Positions 47,159 through 60,329 of a DNA stretch of 64,000 nt are shown piece after piece. The stretch is from Liolophura sinensis (lineage: Eukaryota > Mollusca > Polyplacophora > Chitonida > Chitonidae), in NCBI RefSeq assembly GCF_032854445.1, contig NC_088301.1, positions 49,473,116 to 49,537,115 of the forward strand, read 5' to 3'. The translations under genes were made by a program, and so were the position numbers. The notes beneath the pieces are model-generated. The model was given only the letters and a program-made list of their open reading frames with translations, was not told where the DNA came from and ran no database searches. The first letter of the stretch is position 1, and each line of letters begins with the position of its first letter.

Positions 47159-49233
47159 GAAATGCGTCAAGCGATACAAACCTTGAATCTGCCTTATTGC
47201 TCATGTCTGACTCTAAGTCAAACATACCCGTACCGGCTGGCGAAGGGGCATTTTATGAGCAAATGCATGTCTCTTTGGGTCTGTTGCCAGCCGTTGTCAA
47301 CGGGACTTGGATAAGCTCTGCAAGTGTTCGTAATATAGAAACAGCTTGTAGCAGCGATGGCGGTACACACTTCTAACCTTCTGCCCTACCGCAAAGGCCC
47401 CAGCGAAGTCCCTGTCTGCATTGACAAACGCCTCAAACCTGCTAAGAGCGAGGGTAAAAGAAAACAAAGAGTCTCATTTGTTCTATTTTCTGATACACTG
47501 ACCTACATGTAAATGTGCTGTTTTCCCACGCTACCCCGAATCTGGGTCAGTAGTGCCGGATTGAGCCCGGTTAAACAATCTCTGTCCAAACAGCGTTCTT
47601 TGATCGAACCGCCAAAAACAACGGGAAATTTGAAACGTTCATTTGGCAAATTTATGACATCGATTCATTCAATAATAAAGCGTTAGTGTTTCGTGCCTAG
47701 GCTATGTTCTGTTTTGCAGGATGCCGATTTCGTCTTTAAAACACCTAAATTTGACCTGAACGTGTAAGAAGCAAGGCTCTTGGCAGGGACACAAGTGTCT
47801 TTGTCAATATAAACTGAATATATCGGTAAATCGTTTTTAAGATACTGAAAATACAACTGTCAAAGGCCCTGAAAATTAAATGATTGAGCCAAACGGCTTA
47901 TTAGTTTGACAATATCAATTTTTAATTATTTTCTCACTCTGTAATGGAAGGATTTGTATTTGAGAAAGAGAAAACAAACCTTTCTCTTGCAAAAAGTTCT
48001 TGTACGCTCATACATACAAGGAAGTAGTCTACAATAGTTAGTTAATATTAGCTTTTATCTCAACTACAATAATGTGACGTGATATATCATATGACTATAC
48101 AGTTAAACATGGGACCGTGATAACTGTGAACCATAATCAAGTTAGTGCAAATTAATGCGTTTAAGCCTACATTGATTGATATCTTTGTCACAAAAAATGC
48201 ACCCACCCAACAAAAAGGTAATGCTTTAATGATATTTTATTGCAAACATCCTTTAATTTCCAAACAACCTTTTGATACCAGTTAACGTGTGTGCTTGCCG
48301 TTTGGCATGTGAACTAAGGTACCCTGTGACTTCACCACTGGATACTGGGCGTTGTTGATGTAGGTGCTTGTGATATTGTTCAACAGAACATTCCCATCTT
48401 ATCTTACACTCTTATGTACCTCCTATGTATCAAAACCCTGGGACGAATCACAGCTTGGACACTCTTGCACGCTTACGGGCGAAAGTCCTCGGTACACCTC
48501 GGAAATGATGACATCAAAGCGAATCGGCCCACTGTGAACAGCATCAGTTTGTACCAAAACAACTGAAATATTGCATACGATACTTAACCGTGTTAACAAT
48601 AGGTAGCATATTGAAGCCATCTTCAAAGACCTGACGTGATGGCGGGGGCACATTACCTATGGGTCTAGTCATCCCGTCAATGTGACAAAAGGCACATTCT
48701 AGACCGCTGAGGACGTGATGAAGCCACCGTTTATCAAATTTAGATGAAAGCCCTGGGAGCATCAAACAGACGTGTGGTGCAGACCGATATCACTGCCTTC
48801 TAAGTATGTCGTAACGCTTTCCAGTCGTGCCCGGAATAAAGCCCCAGTTAACAGTGTAATATCTTTTGTGTTTTACTTAATCGGGTATAATTTGAGACAA
48901 CGTTCCTCGTTACGGCTGCGGTTTACCACAGCTTTAACGCCCAACTATTGGCCGATTTAGACAGGATAACTCAGTCGATTTGCCACCCATTTTCAGTTTC
49001 TTTCACTTTACCTGTCTACGCCTGCAATCCAGTGTTACCACTCCCCTCTGACGATAAGCATGCAACCCTCATTTCATAAGTAGCAGTCAGACATGCTATT
49101 CAGCGACTATGCCTATTTTCTGCACATAATTTTCTATTTTTAGCGATTCAAATTGTTTGAGCTCTTTTCGCAAACCGTCCATTCATTCTTCTTGGGAATC
49201 CGCAGCAGAACACGATTATGCTAAAAAAAAAAT

Positions 49234-49255
49234 GGGGAGGGGGAGTGGGGGGGGG
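49234..49255 (+). other. G-rich tract
   Basis: Runs of G4, G5 and G9 directly after an A9 run. Confidence 0.6.
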
Positions 49256-52200
49256 TTGATCTCCAACTTCCACCATCCATGATCACTATAATGAGTTCAT
49301 GATATGTGCACGCAGACCGCTTATAAACTGTACCATTGAAAACACTGTCACGGAAAATCATTGAGAAGATTTCCGATCTAGGACTAAACCTGGCACATGA
49401 GTAATTCTTACTTATTTTCCGTATGTATAGGTATGTAGAAATTCTAACCTTTATGGCATATTCAATCAATGGTACCTTGCTCGACAAGGTACTGTAGAGT
49501 ATTTCATCCATGACTGTTCTACCTATTCGTCATAACGTGTAAAGCAATACCGGATCCTGCATCATAATGTATACCAGTGTGTACATTGTGCATATACAAT
49601 GTGTAAGTGATAACAATGTTGTCTAATGGTGAGACCGTCATCGTGAAGCCTTGTGGTTTTTATCAAAGCGATAGTATCAAGCGTAACAAAGAGAACTGCA
49701 TTGTTAAGGTTTCGTTTTATTCCAACTGCATCTGTTTAACTGTGATTCATGTTTGACACGTTTCGATTATTACGTCATTCCTCACCTCACTGCATCTAGA
49801 ATATAAAAATGTATACCCATGCGTGAATGAAATTTGTACATAGAAGAATAAGTATTGTCTTTGGGGTAAAATTGATGATTAAATTATAAAATATTAATTT
49901 GCTCACCTGATGAGTGTTTTGTTTACGCCGCTCTAAAGAATAATCAACTCACCTTGCCGGGTTGGTCTCAAACCTGATGAGGTAAACCACAGGTGATCCA
50001 TCGAGAGCACAAGACCATAGGCCTAATTAGGGATCTGTACCAAGAACGAATTATACTGCGCAGCCCGTGATGGGTCGGTTATGATTTACGACCTTCACAA
50101 AAATATCTGCAATGTGACGATGTCAGTATTCATGAATGAAATAATTACTCAAACCTTTTTTATATTGTCAAATTACGGAAGTCTATAAAGTATACATTGT
50201 GTTTTACGCTGAAGAATGCTTTGCCTTGTGTTCTTTTACCACTAAACAAAGTTTATTTTGAAACATCGCTTGAAAAAAAGCACTGATTACGAGCTTTTCC
50301 TCTTGTCCTAATTTATAATAGAAAGCTATTACATTTTCCCCTGGATATGTGTGGTACATTTCATAAATTGTTGCATTTTTTAATCGTTTCTCATCGTTAC
50401 AATTTTTACAGTTGATGTTAAGAAATGGATCTAAAATTAATATTCTGTTTGACTTTCATGTTTTCATTTTTTCAAGGTGTATATATATTTTTCTGTCGCA
50501 CAGACCTTCATTAGCCTTACGGGCTAATATATTTCAGACAGCTGTCAACTCATCCAGTTAATGCTTTAATCAATTTTGCATCAATGCTAATTAAAGACTG
50601 ACATGGTTTCTATCGGTGAAATTGCATTATTATTTCTTTCATAAGCCTTTGCTAGCTTGAATACAAATGAAGAAGTGAGACCACAAAACACTTCTCTGGA
50701 GCTTCTCGTATGCTTTATTCCATGGACTGTGTGATGTAAGCCGATTTCAAGTCAAAGTTGTTGATTGACGTTACCCAAGAGGAGGATGGTAGTGCTGATG
50801 CTCTCGGCTACATCAGTCTGGTGACCGCTAAGGTTGCCCCTTGACCTTCTCCCCCTGAGTGGCTTGTCGGGGAATGCGTGTGGCCGGGGAGCGTGATGTG
50901 GCTCAGGGCTCATACCAAACATGCTAACGCATCAACAACTGAAGCACTTGTTTGCAGCAAATGTTACAGAAGTTGCTCTGTATGCAGTCGACAAACGCTT
51001 TTACCATTCGTAAAATTCTTAAGCAAATTTAAATATATTATTCATTTCTCAAATTTATTCAACCCTGGCCTTGAAATACGCGTTTATCATGTCTCTTGAT
51101 ATAACGTCAACCATATAACAGGATCACCAGCTCACAAGGAAAATCGCCATCCTGTTAAGTCATTGCACAGAGCTAAGTGTCTATTGGTTAGAATGACAAG
51201 CTGCACCCTATGTAGTCATTTGTGAAACCAGGACGTTCGATCTTTGTCAATGTCAGTCCAAAAGTCCCCTTGACTTTTTCTCCGTATATGTATGTGTAGG
51301 TAATTACGAAACCAGAAGTACCACAGGAAGGAAACAGGAGAACAGTAAGGCCATGTATGTAAAACATATGGTTACTTATGACGTGTCCCACGAGTGACCG
51401 TAAATATACGAAGTAATATATGACATTCATGGTATATAATCGTATCTGTTGAAATAGTGATATTTTTCGCTAACAGTCTAGAATGAGCATCAGTGTTTGA
51501 AAGTATTTATTGTGGTATAAATGTATCTACATTGCAACAAAAGTTGATAAACCAAAATGACAATGTTTCAAAAGTAAATAATACAGTTCACTCTCCATGC
51601 AGTATATGCATGTGAATGGTGAAATCACACCAGGAAGGTGCGTACTTTGATGTCTGAACATTAATGTAACGGTAGTTATTGTACCGCTTAATGATAGACT
51701 GAACGTATCGGGTAAGATAATTGTAAACATTCTGTCTTCTGGCATTTTATTACCTGGTAGCTTCATTACGTTTAAGGTGTAAGCCACTTAGTAGTAAATT
51801 TACCCCCGGAAATCTTACCAAAACGCACTCTTAGTATACTGTATAGTTAAGCAAATGCATCAGGTCTTAATCGCTGTATACTTTTACCTGAACCCGAATC
51901 GAGAACTCTCTCGAGCGGAACAGGAGCATTAATGAGGACTAAACTAGAGCTAACTGTAATTTCAAAGTTATTAATCAATTAATTTTCGAAACAGGTGAAA
52001 AAACAGCACACCAAGCGTTAACGTCTACACCAAGGACACACTATCTGACGCTGATACAAGCATCGCCCTTATCGAGAGATCAACGATATACACCGAGACT
52101 ATTAAAGATATAATTTATATGCCTTTTTATCCTGGAAATGCAAAAATTTTAAATTACAATTATAAGATCAAAACGTAAATTATATATTCTATTTTCATTT

Positions 52201-54225
52201 GTACAACGCACCTGTGTATGAAGAGGTCCTTATCGAGTAAACTGCAATCTAATTAAGCAATGTAATAGCCCTTAATCTGCCTTCTCATTATGTCCCTTGA
52301 GATTGACGAGATATGAATGGAAATGTTCAGACAAGATAGGCCATCTTTAAACCCAAAGTTATATTTCTCTACCGTGACATTTAATTCACATGTGTTTATT
52401 GTATAGTCATTTATTCGAGCGTCTCTTTCAGAAAAACAAGCGATTACCAGTACTAAGATTCTGACGTCGTTTAAATGGATGAATGTCTTTTATGATAATA
52501 CCCTTAAAGAGGTAACTTGACAAGAGACCAGATTTCATCACTTACCTGTCACCATTTGCGGTTTATCATTCCTGTCACTGGTTAAATTTTGCTCTCCATG
52601 TTGGGTGATTTTTGTATTTTAGACAGGCTATAGTAGATTAATGCATGTATTGTACTTCACAATCAGCTGGGCGATTCTCAGTGATAAACCGAAAAGAGCC
52701 TTATATTTAGCTAAGTGAGGAACATGGAAAAATTAAGAAATAAACAAACGTAGGCAGGGGATAAAAATTACAAAATCTTAGGATTAAATATCAGTGGTCA
52801 AGGATGTTTATCTGCAAAACAGGGCAGGATCAGGTGACGAAAATCCTCTAGGGAATCAATTATATGATCATGAACGATAAGCTTTAATTGTAGAAAGAGG
52901 GAGAAGAATTAAAACAATCACCACATTCGAACTTATGACTTTATCGTTAAGTGTGTCACCACAGTATGTATGTTGTTTGGAATTCTACTCTTTCTATGAA
53001 TTTAAACAAAGCTAATTGTCTTTTTAGTGTTAGCGGTTGTTAGATCAATACACTGTAAGGGTTCTCAGTAGCGCTGTGCCACAAACTATGTACTAGTAGC
53101 ACAGAATGCCATATATGTGTCGCTGATTCTGAGTATATCTTAAAGTGAATGTTGTCCGCTTGTGTGGTGACTAAGTGATGGAGTTGTATTCTCTTCATTC
53201 ACTACCTTATTGGACTAAATTTGTGATATAAATAGCTAAGTATTTACGCACAAACTTTTGAAAACAATGGCCGTTAAACAAGTAGCTTTGCCCATTTTTA
53301 CGAGCATAAGTGACGCTGTATCCCCATTTACCATAGCAGCCAGTTCAGATGCTCTACGGAGACGGGTATAATGACAATGTTTAGGGAGGGAGCAGTCGTC
53401 ACATCCGTTTGACGTATATTTTATTCTCACAACTGCTTGAGTAAGTGAATAACTGGAGCACTTGCATTAGAAGTCACTTCGCTGTGGTTTTTCTCCCGCT
53501 GTGTTTATTCCGCTTTATTGGTTTGTGACACGCGACTCCCTTAAGGGTTTAACCTCAAAATTCTAAGTATTACACGCAGGCCTACTTACTAAGAACTATA
53601 TACTTTACTATGGCGATTATGTGTGGTTAAGTTACCTCATATGTACTACTTTGCGGATCAGGCTTCAGCACTGGAGGCAAGATGTTGTAAGGAAAGCCCA
53701 TTATCATCATTTTGTCACAGATATTCATATGCGACCTCAGATGCATGCGTAATTAGATAGTTTTATGTTGATAAAATAAAGCATTAATTACAAAGTTCTT
53801 GCACATCGAATCATCTGTAAAGATACATTTGTATTCATCACACAGTATCTTTTGAAAAAAGACTAATAATACTGAATTTTATTTCAGTTTTGTGATCAGG
53901 CTCCATTCTAATCTGCCGGTGTAATGGACGTGTCTTATTAGGCAATTACATTTCAAAACAAAAGAATCCAAGCGTCAAGTCCCATTCCTTGGCAATGAAT
54001 GAGGCGTTCCAAGCTGATAATCGCCCGTTTCAACGACAAATTAAAACGCCAGTTCCCAAAGGGAAAATGAAAAAGAAATAATATATAAATAACAAACAAA
54101 GCTGGTAACATGTAAGAGAGGTGCGGTCAACGGTTTTAATGACGAAGGCAAGACACTTGATATAGAGGCCCTAGCTTCGGGTTAAGCTGAATTAGATGCA
54201 ACTATAACACAGGCGCCAGTGGTCC

Positions 54226-54228
<3 letters not shown>

Positions 54229-54270
<42 letters not shown>
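54229..54270. repeat. (AT)n microsatellite
   Basis: About 21 uninterrupted AT units, the longest simple repeat of the window. Confidence 0.95.
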
Positions 54271-54273
<3 letters not shown>

Positions 54274-55229
54274 CACATATGTTTATTTGTTTTATGAAAG
54301 GAATAGGTTTTTTTTTTAATTCTATAATAAAATAACATCCTGGACCGTGACGTTCCCATCGACAACTGATTAACACGAAGTCCATCCATTTGGCATCTTT
54401 TAACTTTGTGGATATGTGATGTGCACAGACATCATCAACTGCATCATGTCTCTCGACATGCTTCGTCAACGTCCTTCCGGCTCAGAATAAGCCAATCAGA
54501 ATGAGACAGAACGACTACCGGATAACGACTGCTCCTGCGTATGGATTGACTCAGTCTTCGTAAGTGCTGTATTGGCTAAAAATAGAATGTGGAACATTTA
54601 GTTTGTCACTGAGATTTCGTCTAAAAATTTTTTCATTGACTATGTATATATTTCCGGTAGTTATATTTCAGAGATATTTGTAGGTCTACATTTATATGAA
54701 CCACTATTTAAATGAATATACCATTCTATTTCCAAATGGTGACTAGTAGAAATTCTGTGACCATGCAACAACAGAATTTCTTCCAACAAAATAAAGTAAA
54801 CCAATGTTAAGCTGTTACCAAACCGTACCATGACCTTTGACTATATATATTCATAGCCGGAAGGTATTTGTCTCAATCGGTGACAGTTACAGCCATGGGA
54901 CATTTATGATTGTGATGACAATAGGATGAATGATAACACAGATATACAGAACACAGATATCAGTCGAGTACTGTTCTGTGCAGAATTAACGTCATTTTTT
55001 ATAGATGTTAGGTGGAACTGAAAGTTACTGAATAATGTAACACAGAGAAGAACGAACGTTGTCAGAAACCTGAAAAATCAGTGGACATTTTAATGCCGTA
55101 TTTATTTGATGACGTGAATCTGTATGTATAGAGAAAATAAACTCAAAGGTAAATGTTTTAGGTTCAACTTCCGGGTTAAATGTATCTCGCAAATTTTCTG
55201 CAGGGAGCATTTTTATGCGCTTGTGTATT

Positions 55230-55385
55230 TGAATGTAAACGCGTCTGTATATTGTGTATTGTATGAAAAGACGTCTGTATATTGTGTATTGTATGTAAAC
55301 GCGTCTGTATATTGCGCTTTGCATGGAAAATCCCCTGTGTGCTGTATGTAAATGCGTCTGTATATTGTGTATTGTAAGGAACGCA
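55230..55385. repeat. 30-bp tandem repeat, about 5 units
   Basis: GCGTCTGTATATTGTGTATT with TGTATGTAAAC recurs at 55241, 55271 and 55301 with a 30-bp period, then a diverged unit and another at 55354. The period is a multiple of three, so both strands show small open frames; no gene is inferred. Confidence 0.9.
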
Positions 55386-55389
55386 TCTT

Positions 55390-58300
55390 TACTCTATAAC
55401 AAGGTTGGAGCGTCTTCTTTCCACTTTGAATAAAGACCAATGTTCTTGTATAATGAATTGAGAACCGTATACACGAATTTGAGGTTTGAAGCTCAAATTT
55501 ATTGCAAAAAGTGAACGTTTTCATTTTCTTGTTAGGTGATAGCCTGTTTTTCACCCAGTGAAGTTAAAACAAGTATATTACAAAGAGTGCGTCGGTGTGA
55601 TGTAGTAAAATGAGAACATATTTATTGTACACGGCGTCTAGTAAATAAGAATTTCACTACGGTATATCAAATTTTAATCAACGATACAAGTTATACAAGT
55701 TCATCAAAGCCTTCGCTTAAAGTCTTAAAATTTTGTCCACACACTGCCTCATGATAATGTCTATTTCCACTTACACATTCGCTTTATGTTGTAATCAAAG
55801 CGCAACTGAGACCCTTGTTTTTGATTGGTCGAAATGAAGATTGCAGGCGGCTGGTATTTGGTGCTGCTTACTTTCTCACCGTGATGTACTCTTTTCTTAT
55901 AGCTCCATGATCGGCCCTCTGCCACTCGAGCTTAACAACATTACTGAGATGCAGGTCTTTTACAGCCTCTCTTAACTGGAGGCCGTAACGGGTCAGTGCC
56001 CTATGGGTGCATGTGTCACTTTTACACATCTATGAGTTACTGTTCTTTGCTTGAAAACCGCTGTTATCCTGAGTTTCCAGATCCTGGGAATAAACAAACA
56101 AAAAAACAAAACAAACAAAAAAAACAAAAACATAACACACCTACCGGTACATCTCTGGTCCGCATCCAAGAAGCCACCAAAATCACATTAACAGAATGAT
56201 TCATAAGTGAAACATTATGTGGTAACATAAACATAATACGCAGGTAGGTTTTGAGTATTAATAGCATTGTAGGAAGGTCAACTGTATCTTGTATATTGTT
56301 ATTATAATAGCAATGTAGCATCTTCAATGAAAGCCGGGTAAATTGGTTTAATAAATCATTTTTATAAGATACTTTAATCAAGACGGGTAATCAGGTATTG
56401 GCTCAGGCCCTCTATCCAGTAGACGTGATCCGCTATCCCATAATAACAATTATCATTCCTTGTTCCTTCAGCTTAAATTCAAGATGAAGCACCGACAAAT
56501 CAAAGCAAAATAACTGTTCATCATTAAATAAAATCACCAACTATTTAAAACCTATTTACAAACGATTCTACAAAGCCCATTTTAGATGCCAAATATAAAC
56601 AGAGGTGTTATACATGAACCAAATGATGAGGTTGTGGTTGAGGAATGATATTGGACACAATAATTGCTTTGTGGTAATTTGGTTGTAACGTAGCTTTGCG
56701 TAGTTGTTACTGTGTCGTGATATCTGATAATTACTCATATATTCGATGAAATATTTTACACATGTTTTCATGCCTATAGGGTTCAGTTTCTCTGGGGGTT
56801 AACTGCATGATGGCGTCAATTTTCGTTTGACTCGTACGTTTTCCCTACACTGTCACGCAACACGTAACAGACGCCGATCTTATATCACCGAACACAGTCG
56901 AGAGCCCCATAAACATAGGAACGCCAGGGCACCTGCTAAGAAAACTGGTCTGAAGTTCGCGATAATTAGGAAAAACCAGACAATAGGTGTTTTTTCTCCA
57001 CTCGACCAAAGTTTACAACCGATGTGTTAATTAGGTGATTAGCCGTGTTCCTGAGAATGCAATTAAACCCATAATCCCAAGTTCCGATTGATAATACTCC
57101 GATAACGCTTTAAAGACCCTGCGTGGTGTTCCGGATAGACGACGGTAAGCCAAACAATGGATAATGTTAGTGTTACTATTGACGCTGAGGGGGTCTGCAG
57201 TGGCCTAGTGTTAAAATCCTTGCGTTTCAAAAGCTAGTACATACGAGGTGAATGTTCAAACCTGGCCTTGGACACGGAATTTGTAGATTCCACCGTTCTT
57301 TAAGTTCCTGACTGTGGGAGCCATAGGTAGTCGTGGACGTCCATGGACAGGTAGCTTATACATATCTATACATCATATGTCGAAAGCTTTGTCATTAACC
57401 TGCCAGATGTCGGTAGTTTACCACTACCGTTTAGCACCCCGGATTCTTACATCTCATGAAATTGATAGCATTCGTATAAGTAAATATTCTTGAGTGAGGC
57501 GATTAACAAATAAGTAGAGGAATAAATAATACTGACGATGCATATGTTATGATTCGAGAAACAGTGACTTATGGCAGACTGTGATTGGTTTGAATTATTA
57601 ATAGAGCAGTGCATTAATCTATATTCTTTCTATATTATCTTTTTTATTTTTATAACCGTATATGCATTTAAATCCCACTGAAATTGGAACCAAGGGTCAT
57701 AAAGATGTAATTAGCATTGCTGCAGAACTCTACCCATGTGTTACTCAATTGAAGATATTAAATTCAACCCTCGCCCGCATGGTTTTCGTTCTTGAATCTC
57801 CTTTAGCACTACAACGCTAACAGCATTACAAATCAATCAGTCAGCAAATAAAGTTACCTGAGTTCACGATTTAAGTTTAACAACACAAAGAGATCAAGAA
57901 TGTAGAGAAACATTTCATAAAAGCGTATCCACCTTGGATTTCGTTCTCTATCCTAACGGTGCTATTCCTCACAAAGATTTAATTGACAAAATTTTGTCGA
58001 AATTGGCTAGCGATTATAGACTTGGAACACCCCTAAATCGTTTACGAGTGGTCTAACGACCCCACAACAGTGACATCCGTCCTTTCAGGCATTTAGGGAG
58101 TGCCATACGATGCATATCACCCAGGTATAACGGTCGATTGTCGAGACCGTATTTGCTTCATCATTGTCCTTCTCGGTCACCCATATCTCTTGGCGAAAGA
58201 TTTTCTTTTGATCTTGAAAGGCACAAAGTCGAAACGTGTGGTCTTCAAATATAAGACACGTTGAACAAGGCTATTCTTCTCCAATGGATGGAACGCTGAT

Positions 58301-59040
58301 GACGCTTAATGACATTTGGTAGTTGCACGGCCGTGGGCCAAGGCGGTAGTATAGGTAGGTTTTGCCAGAGAGCGGGCTCCTGTAAATATAAGCCGGGTGT
58401 GAATACGTCGACGGTGGTGATGGGCTCTAAAGGAAGAGAGATTGCAGATGTGACACAGAGTTGAGCAGAACCCTCTTGAGTTGTAAGCGGACCCAATGTC
58501 TCGACCACTAGCGCATCGAGAAACTGCATTAGAACGAGCCCTGGTGTTAGTAAAGTAAACAGAGTTGGATATTGATAGAAGCCCACGACAAACTGTAGAC
58601 TTGTGTACAAATCTGTAAATGTTTGAGGAGGATTGGGACAAGCCGTAAAAACAATAGAGCGGCTCACTTAGGCATAGAGGAGAAGAAAAGATGGGGTCAA
58701 AGGGCATTGATGGGAGGTATTCCACATCTTATACAAAAGAATATCAAAACCTCTCTACCACCCACGGCTCATTGTACTTATTTTTCCTATTATTTTTCTT
58801 TGTATTTCATATTTACTTGTATTTTTAGTAACTTGTGGGTTTGTTTTACCCCACCAAATGCATTTGTCTCCGTGTGTTTCAGACGTGCTCTCACACAGAC
58901 AGTGTTCCTAAGATTTGCGATTGCTACCATATTTTCTACAACAAATGCCGGAAGTACCATACGTAAAACAACTCTAATTTTTGGCTATAGAATGTTAGCA
59001 TTATAAAGCGCGATTATTGAACAAAAGTATTTTTTAACAG
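55390..59040. other. SINE plus unassigned sequence
   Basis: Besides the SINE at 57185-57525 there is an A-rich tract (about 56092-56134). A GC-richer block at 58245-58725 is open in two minus frames for about 140 codons each; neither translation is recognised. Confidence 0.5.
57185..57525 (+). repeat. tRNA-derived SINE, near complete
   Basis: Head GTCTGCAGTGGCCTAGTG with B box GTTCAAACCTGG, middle GATGTCGGTAGTTTACCAC, tail TAAATATTCTTGAGTGAGGC and then AATAAATAA. Same organisation as the minus-strand copy at 17035-17388. Confidence 0.7.
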
Positions 59041-59042
59041 AA

Positions 59043-59575
59043 TAAGAATGCTTCAAAATAAGGACATGGTATTAAGATTAATTGACGGAAAACGTATTCA
59101 ATTCCAATACATATAGAAAGATTGTTCAGTACCAATATATATAGACACACTGTTCAATATCAATACGTATAGGAAGACAGCTCAGTACCAATACATATAA
59201 AAAGACTGTTCAATATCAATACATATAGAAAGACATTACTACTATGACAACAGCATAATCAATAATTACAATTCAAGTTAACGCCTAAAATTTTCATCAT
59301 CAAAGGAAAAAACGAAAGTGGATAGTTCCCTGTGTACCTCTGTCCTCTGCAATTATTCAACCAACGTGTTTTTTTATTGAAGGTAAGAATGCTTCAAAAT
59401 AAGAACTTGGTATAAGGATGAATGGACTAAAAACGTTTTCAATACCAATATAAAAAGATATTATTATCATGACAGCGCCATAATCAGTAATTACAATTCA
59501 AGTTCTAACGCCTAATATCTTCATCATCAAAAGAAAAAAGGGAATAGGTTAGTCCCTTGTGTTCTTCTGTTTTTG
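59043..59575. repeat. Local tandem duplication containing a 28-bp minisatellite
   Basis: AAGAATGCTTCAAAATAAGG (59045) recurs at 59387, and AATTACAATTCAAGTT with CTTCATCATCAAA recurs about 225 bp on. The first copy holds five 28-bp units (59097-59236), alternating TTCAGTACCAATA and TTCAATATCAATA. The second copy retains only about one, so expansion followed duplication or units were lost. Confidence 0.85.
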
Positions 59576-60329
59576 ATGAATTCAGCTTGTCGCACGTGAA
59601 CCATCGACGTGGTACTCGTACGCCTTGCCTGGATTAAACATTCTCAATAAATCTGTTTGCCATTACACTTTCATCATAAAGCACCGAAATGTGGTTTGGA
59701 ATTCTTTGAGCCAATCTCAAACTCGTAGGAGTTAAGTAATGGTAACTTTCAATGCGAAAATGGCTCACTTCAAGTCTGGCCTGCCAAGATATTTTTCCGT
59801 TTATCTAGCTGGTATTAGAGTACCTCTAACATATTTGTGGCATTTTCCTACTGATGTAATAACAATGACCAACAAAATACACACTACCATATAAACAAGT
59901 TATTTAAAACGCTCTCTTGTTGGTAAGGCGTTTGTTTTTGTCCACGATACTTAAGTAATCACAGATATAGCTAAGAGCAGTATGCTCTGCATGACTTTCA
60001 GAATTATACATTAGTAATATATTATTCAAAATATGATTACTACCATTGCTTTTCGCACTTTCATTCCCACCAGTGCCAAAACGTGATCATGAGTGCTGAA
60101 AATCTGTGTTCTAGACCATACTCCTTCTCATCACTTTGAAGGAAATAACCTCTGCATGGATACTTAGAGATTAGGCAAGGCATATTGCTATTATTGTACG
60201 ATTCCACCGATTAATTATTTGTGATTAAAATCGTTACACCGGCTAACCCTGTCACATAGTTAATTTGTAACTTTTTTGAGTCTTTTAATAAACTGAAGCA
60301 AGGAAGAGCAAAGATCACACTTTGATAAA

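Larger units (their letters stand above)
41010..55220. other. Fourteen kilobases without a supported gene
   Basis: Holds three G- or C-rich tracts, a diverged SINE (46212), the (AT)n at 54229 and a possible diverged family B copy near 53990-54160. Open frames stay under 140 codons and none is recognised. Confidence 0.5.

Noticed and set aside
46960-47376. 138-codon plus frame
   Set aside because: Overlaps a second open frame and a G-rich tract; no family motif or splice context, so not called a gene.
56092-56134. Poly(A) tail of a retrocopy
   Set aside because: The A-rich tract follows GGGAATAAACAAAC, which resembles a retroelement end, but no gene or known element can be read upstream.
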